Assembly: GCA_946477855.1 (NCBI GenBank)
Contig: CAMKZU010000004.1
Span: 1 to 64,000, forward strand
DNA length: 64,000 nt
DNA from: an uncultured Lactobacillus sp.
Lineage (GTDB): Bacteria; Bacillota; Bacilli; Lactobacillales; Lactobacillaceae
Direction of reading: 5' to 3'
Under the pieces are notes generated by a model. That model was not told the DNA's origin and searched no databases. It saw nothing but the letters and a program-made list of their open reading frames with translations. The translations under genes were made by a program, and so were the position numbers. Shown here in pieces: positions 59,406-64,000 of the stretch; position 1 is the stretch's first letter; each line of letters begins with the position of its first letter.

Positions 59406-61274
59406 TTATTTTCTATTCTTTTTGTTATAGTATATTAGCGTTAATCCTAAAATGCTAAACAACGATGCTAAACCTAGTATTAACAACAAAAACTGCCACT
59501 TCTTTTTTGCTTTTGTATGCGACTGCTGGGCTTTTTTCTTCCTATTATTAAGTGTTTTTATCTTATTAGTTAGATGATGGTATGACCTGTTTTTATATTT
59601 TGGTAAAGGTTTGTTATTAGCCACTTTTTTATTGCCGATAATATCCTTAGTATAAATATAGGTCAATTTCTGTGGCTTTTCCTTAAGGGTAATTGCTGTG
59701 GTATTTAGCTCGCTTTTAGTACTTAATCCGTTTAAATTTTTGGATTGAATAGTGTACCCCGGTAACTTTAATGTATGAACCATTTGCTGATCATTAACAT
59801 AGCCACTTAGTATTTCATCCGGAGCCACTTTTTGGCCCTCAATGTCTTGATAATGAACAATCACATTCGAAACCTTTTGCCTATTATAATAGAAGGTAAT
59901 TTCCTGTGGCTGATTATTTAGTAAAATAGCAACGCTGCCAGGATGATGAGAAATACCATTATGATCAATTTGATAACGACTAGGAGTATAACCTGAAATT
60001 TCCTGTGGCTTAACGATTTTTTGCTCACTAAAAACGCCGCTAATCATAGTTGCGGGAGCAATGGTCTTACCATTTTCGTCTTGGTAATGAACGGTAATAT
60101 CTGCTGCTTTATTACGGTTATAAAGCAAAAAAATGTCTTGCGGTTGGGCGGTAATAGTAGTGGTTAGTGAACCTTGATTTAATGGTGTTTTAACCCCATT
60201 GACCAATTTAGCTTCAATCGAATAACCGTTAAATGTAGGAACTGGAGCAGTACAGCTGTTATTAATATCACCATACAACTTTTGTTCACAAGCGATTGTA
60301 TTATCAGCATCATCTTTGAAATGGAAGGTAATAGGTTGTCCGCTAACAATTCTGAAGGGGATGACGTACCAGCCGGAAATCAATGGCTTTTGTGTAGCAC
60401 TATTACTATGAAACTTAATGGTCATTGCTGCATTGCTATCCGGCTTTAAGTTTGTAAGATCCCACGTCACAGTTTGCTTACCATTAACTTGCCCCACATG
60501 TTCGTCCCAATTGCTGCAATACTGCTTGATGTTGCATCTGGCGCCGATATGCTTCCCAGTTTCGATCTTGATCGGCATACTTGCACCATTAAGATCTAGC
60601 AACTGATAAGGTCCAGAGGTATAAGAAAATGTTCCAGCTGTGATATGTACCGGTTCAGCTATAATAATCTGCTTTTTCAGTTCAATACTGCCACTTGCAA
60701 GCAGTTGCTTATTTGCTTTTAACGGTGAAAAATCACTTATTGCGTTATATGACAGATTGAGTTGCATTAACTGCGGCTTATTTGCTAACGCAGAAATATC
60801 AGCAATGCTGCACATTTCTAAATTAACACGGGCTAGTTTTGTCAGGTTTTGCAGAGCCGAAATATCTATTAAGCTTGACCTGCTAAAAGTACGGTGGAGC
60901 CACTCATGATTAAGCTGCCGGTCAGGAGCAAGGTTAAGTTTAACTAGATTAGTTGCGTATTCTAACCCAGCCAGTGATTTAAGCTTTAAACGTGACTGAT
61001 ATTCTCTAGGGGAAATAACGTATTGTTTCCTGCCTTGAACTATAGTAGTTTCACTTTTTGCAATAAGATTAATTTCTGTTAAGTTGGCAAGGTCTTCTTT
61101 AGTAACTTGATCTAATTCCCGCCCTAAATTAGCAGCCACGATTTTTTGTAAGGCTCTATCAGGCATCCAATTGGAAATTGCGTTGGGGCCAATATCAAAA
61201 TCATAATTTTTAGTTTTTAGTTCAGGTTCAGATGCCTTTTCTGGGCTGGCAGAATTTTGATTTTTGGTCGTCAT
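59406..61274 (-). CDS. LRR/MucBP protein with a C-terminal helix but no signal peptide
   Basis: 622 aa. LRR region about residues 30-210 (LKSLAGLEYATNLVKLNLAP, DISALQNLTKLARVNLEMCS), close to the LRR region of the 58089-59249 protein. Three MucBP-type domains (about 315-545) follow, then a Lys-rich stretch and a membrane helix (FLLLILGLASLFSILGLTLI) with a basic tail. No clear LPXTG is seen. The N-terminus MTTKNQNSASPEKASEPE is hydrophilic and has no signal peptide, and a stop codon closes the frame just upstream. The start lacks a good binding site. The 5' end may be lost, so the gene may not make a surface protein. Confidence 0.8.
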   Translation of the reverse strand: MTTKNQNSASPEKASEPELKTKNYDFDIGPNAISNWMPDRALQKIVAANLGRELDQVTKEDLANLTEINLIAKSETTIVQGRKQYVISPREYQSRLKLKSLAGLEYATNLVKLNLAPDRQLNHEWLHRTFSRSSLIDISALQNLTKLARVNLEMCSIADISALANKPQLMQLNLSYNAISDFSPLKANKQLLASGSIELKKQIIIAEPVHITAGTFSYTSGPYQLLDLNGASMPIKIETGKHIGARCNIKQYCSNWDEHVGQVNGKQTVTWDLTNLKPDSNAAMTIKFHSNSATQKPLISGWYVIPFRIVSGQPITFHFKDDADNTIACEQKLYGDINNSCTAPVPTFNGYSIEAKLVNGVKTPLNQGSLTTTITAQPQDIFLLYNRNKAADITVHYQDENGKTIAPATMISGVFSEQKIVKPQEISGYTPSRYQIDHNGISHHPGSVAILLNNQPQEITFYYNRQKVSNVIVHYQDIEGQKVAPDEILSGYVNDQQMVHTLKLPGYTIQSKNLNGLSTKSELNTTAITLKEKPQKLTYIYTKDIIGNKKVANNKPLPKYKNRSYHHLTNKIKTLNNRKKKAQQSHTKAKKKWQFLLLILGLASLFSILGLTLIYYNKKNRK

Positions 61275-61521
61275 TAGTCATCATCTTCTTTACTGATTCA
61301 ATTAGCAGTAATTTAACATTTTTAATAGCGTTTACCTTTACGTAATAATGATTAAATAAAATTATTTATGTGAAAATCAAATATTAATATTAAGTATTAA
61401 AGTAACCGCAACCATATACTATCCTAATAATACCATCTTAACCCCAGTATAGCATGTATTTAAAAAGCTGACTATTTGAAATAAGTAATTTTATTACCTT
61501 ATATAACTGATGCTAAAGAGC

Positions 61522-62475
61522 CTATTTAAAAAGCCAGATACGAGCTAACCGCCAGAAAATAAATAATATAAAAATAATATTAAAGGTAATGATTACTGTT
61601 CTGATTAAAGTCATGTTTTGGAAAAATTTAGGCTGTGCTTCTGCACGTACTTTAGTAGTCTTTTGAACTGTTTTGCGCCCATTGCCAGTCGTAAGGGTCA
61701 CGTGTTTCTTTTTATTAGTTTGCTTTGGTTTAGCAATTAATTCGCTAGCCGCCAGATTATGCTTAGTAGCCTTCATTTTGCCGATTAAGTCGCCTTGTGC
61801 AACAGTGCGGTGCTGTCCATACCCATACTTAGAAGTATTGAAATCAGAACAGGTAATAAGGGTAATCATGCTCTTATCCTGCATGTTGTTTTCAACTTCA
61901 ACTTGTGTAGGTTTAATGGCAAAAGAAATTCTTTTAATTTTATAAGTATAAATATGGTGTAAATCTGTCACATAAATGAGGTCACCGGGATGTGCCAGAT
62001 GCAAATTATCTAAAACTGCAGGGCCGTATGAACCCATATAGTGTCCTGCAAGTACATAATTATTAGCACCGCCCATAACGCGATCGGGCAGGCAGGTAAC
62101 GACACCGTATTCCAAATTTTGATTTTGATCACCATAACCGGCAAAGAGAGGATTGTGAATATTAACAGCAGGAATAGCAATGCGACCTATAGCATAGGCC
62201 TTAATTTGCTTCGCTCTCAGAACGCTGGCTGCACTAACTGATTTGGTTTTGCTGGCGTCATAACTTGTTTTGCGTTTTTTATTTCTATCTGCTTTTTTTT
62301 GTGTTAAAGTGGTATTTGCTTTTTCCGCATTTTGCTGCACTACATAGGAGTTGCCAAATCCTGAACCGAAAAAAATTAAGGTAACTCCAATATAAAAAAG
62401 GGCACTTAAAAGAAAGACGCGTATTGTAGACCATACTCGGTCTTTTAATGAATGTTTTTGCTTTTTACTTGCCAT
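61522..62475 (-). CDS. srtA: Sortase (class A type)
   Basis: 317 aa. N-terminal helix (VFLLSALFYIGVTLIFFGSG), a basic region, the sortase core with His in NYVLAGHYMG, the catalytic Cys in MITLITCSDFNTSKYGYGQH and Arg in the following HRTV. A second membrane helix is near the C-terminus (TVIITFNIIFILFIFWRL), which is unusual for class A but seen in some other sortases. It joins LPXTG proteins to peptidoglycan, and the neighbouring LPQTG and LPKTG proteins are its obvious substrates. Confidence 0.9.
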   Translation of the reverse strand: MASKKQKHSLKDRVWSTIRVFLLSALFYIGVTLIFFGSGFGNSYVVQQNAEKANTTLTQKKADRNKKRKTSYDASKTKSVSAASVLRAKQIKAYAIGRIAIPAVNIHNPLFAGYGDQNQNLEYGVVTCLPDRVMGGANNYVLAGHYMGSYGPAVLDNLHLAHPGDLIYVTDLHHIYTYKIKRISFAIKPTQVEVENNMQDKSMITLITCSDFNTSKYGYGQHRTVAQGDLIGKMKATKHNLAASELIAKPKQTNKKKHVTLTTGNGRKTVQKTTKVRAEAQPKFFQNMTLIRTVIITFNIIFILFIFWRLARIWLFK

Positions 62476-62636
62476 TGAATTGTTTTCCTTTAAACTTATA
62501 TAGTGCTTTCAGATACTATTTAAGTATAAATCGGTTTAAAGCACAATTATTTATCTTGAAAAGAAACACTTATAAAAAATAATCAAATAAGTATTGAGAT
62601 CGCTTTAATACTGATTTATAATGTAAGCGTAAGTAG

Positions 62637-62708
62637 TCGTGTTACTGATTCGATCAGGCATTAACCTATGAACAATACTTATTTCTGGTACTGTTTGTAG
62701 GTTTTTTT
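62637..62708 (+). promoter_or_regulatory. RNA antiterminator site and terminator before the licT-like gene
   Basis: 62637-62666 matches the LicT/BglG RAT pattern: GTTACTG, a short loop, CAGGC and then AACC. It overlaps the start of a terminator stem (AACCTA at 62663 with TAGGTT near 62699 and a T run to 62708). The bound antiterminator protein would keep transcription going, so the gene likely controls its own leader. Confidence 0.88.
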
Positions 62709-62731
62709 ATTGAAAAAAAGGAGTAAGTTGA

Positions 62732-63601
62732 GTGAAATTTATTAAGAATTTTAACAACAACGCTGCTTTAGTGTCAGATGAATCCGGAGTAGATTGGGTG
62801 GTGATTGGTAACGGGATTGGCTTTGGCAAAAAAGCAGGCGATCCCATTGATAAGGACAAAATTTCGCGTCGCTTTATCGCTGTCGAAAAGAACATTAAAA
62901 TGGTTGACAGTGTGAGAGATATTGATCAGCGAACATTGGCGTTGACTACTGCTGTGATTAATTTAGCGAGCCAAAAATTACAAATAACTTTTTCCGATTA
63001 TCAATTTTTGGTGTTAGCCGATCATATTGATTTTATGTTAACCCGAGCTGATGAAAATATTGAATTAGGCCAAGATACATTAGGCTGGGAAATGCAAAAA
63101 TTGTTTCCCAAGGAATATAACACAGCACAAGAGGCTCTTGAGTTAATAAAGAAAAAAACCAAGCTGGAATTTCCCAAAAGTGAAGTAGCTTATCTGACAT
63201 ATCACTTTATTAACGCTGGTTCTGGTCAAACCAAACTGCAGGATACAATTAAAATTACTAAGTTAATTCGCGGCGTAATTGATATTATCCAGTACCAATA
63301 TGGTATGCAGCTTGATAATGAATCATTCAACTTTAACCGTTTTATGACACATTTACGTGCTTTTATGGTGCGACACATGTGTGGTGAATGTGACAAGGAC
63401 TCTGGTAGTGAGCTTGATAATTCTTTAATTGAACTAATGAAGGTCAAATACCGAAAGGCATACGATACTGTCCAAAAAATCGACACGTACTTATACAATC
63501 AGGCAGGCTGGCAGTTGCAGCCTGATGATCAGGTATATTTAACCCTGCATGTTTGGCGGGTCACTCATAGGCAAGATGACAACCATTCAGAAAAGGGTTA
63601 A
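62732..63601 (+). CDS. PRD antiterminator of the LicT/BglG family
   Basis: 289 aa from a GTG with AAAGGAG upstream. An RNA-binding CAT domain is at residues 1-55 (IKNFNNNAALVSDESGVDWV, VVIGNGIGFGKKAGDPID). PRD1 is at about 70-165 and PRD2 at about 175-280, with conserved histidines (LADHIDFML, YLTYHFINAG, RHMCGECDK, LTLHVWRVTH). PTS phosphorylation of these sites sets its activity. It controls the beta-glucoside PTS gene that follows, through RAT sites before both genes. Confidence 0.93.
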   Translation: MKFIKNFNNNAALVSDESGVDWVVIGNGIGFGKKAGDPIDKDKISRRFIAVEKNIKMVDSVRDIDQRTLALTTAVINLASQKLQITFSDYQFLVLADHIDFMLTRADENIELGQDTLGWEMQKLFPKEYNTAQEALELIKKKTKLEFPKSEVAYLTYHFINAGSGQTKLQDTIKITKLIRGVIDIIQYQYGMQLDNESFNFNRFMTHLRAFMVRHMCGECDKDSGSELDNSLIELMKVKYRKAYDTVQKIDTYLYNQAGWQLQPDDQVYLTLHVWRVTHRQDDNHSEKG

Positions 63602-63633
63602 TTCTACCTTAATTTAATAATATTTAGTTTAAA

Positions 63634-64000
<367 letters not shown>

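Noticed and set aside
45733-61274. A prophage or genomic island with transposase
   Set aside because: No integrase, transposase, phage structural gene or tRNA edge was seen. The large genes are all repeat-bearing surface proteins.

Overview
ORGANISM. The window reads as an AT-rich Firmicute of the genus Lactobacillus in the strict (delbrueckii-group) sense. The signs are SLAP (S-layer protein A) domains, LPXTG surface proteins with MucBP and BspA-type leucine-rich repeats, many PTS operons, LacI-family regulators, cre-like sites and strong AGGAGG ribosome binding sites. A gut symbiont living on plant or host glycans, such as those of bees, would fit, but that is inference. No rRNA, tRNA, CRISPR array, transposase or prophage gene was recognised. 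LAYOUT. 1-4.8 kb: start of an unknown gene on the minus strand, a LytTR regulator with a LiaF-like membrane protein and a small protein, a GNAT-like protein, and a solitary gap gene divergent from a short LysR regulator. 4.8-7.3 kb: thiM-thiD-thiE thiamine salvage operon behind a TPP riboswitch with its own terminator. 7.5-8.1 kb: small membrane protein and a probable transporter relic. 8.1-13.5 kb: LacI-controlled operon for a lactose/cellobiose-family PTS (IIB, IIC, IIA) together with a MupG-like phosphoglycosidase and a GH29 alpha-L-fucosidase. 13.7-17.7 kb: GatD-like amidotransferase, pyridoxine/HMP kinase, glycerol kinase, tyrosine phosphatase. 17.8-22 kb: amidohydrolase and MATE exporter next to a membrane-embedded LuxR regulator. 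22.2-37.2 kb: a large pentose region. It holds an FGGY kinase, a two-subunit transketolase, a LacI regulator, a fucose-isomerase-like protein, rbsKDACB, a second LacI regulator with two palindromic operators, an MFS transporter and a DUF5060/DUF4038 glycosidase. 37.3-42.4 kb: macrodomain protein, then a mannose-family PTS (fused IIC-IID, IIA, IIB) with a transaldolase-like aldolase and a divergent LacI regulator. 42.5-45.6 kb: rsgA relic, ABC exporter, P1 peptidase. 45.7-62.5 kb: six large surface-protein genes on the minus strand, with decayed copies among them, and a sortase. 62.6-64 kb: LicT/BglG antiterminator and the start of a beta-glucoside PTS gene, each preceded by an RNA antiterminator site. 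HOW IT WORKS TOGETHER. Most of the window is a set of separately regulated sugar-uptake islands plus an adhesion locus. The most interesting candidate system is the pentose region. FGGY kinase, split transketolase, isomerase, transporters and a DUF4038 glycosidase together resemble the parts list of the transketolase-type D-apiose pathway (apiosidase, isomerase, apulose kinase, apulose-4-phosphate transketolase), with plant apiosides as a possible source. This is a hypothesis from gene content, not a demonstrated function.
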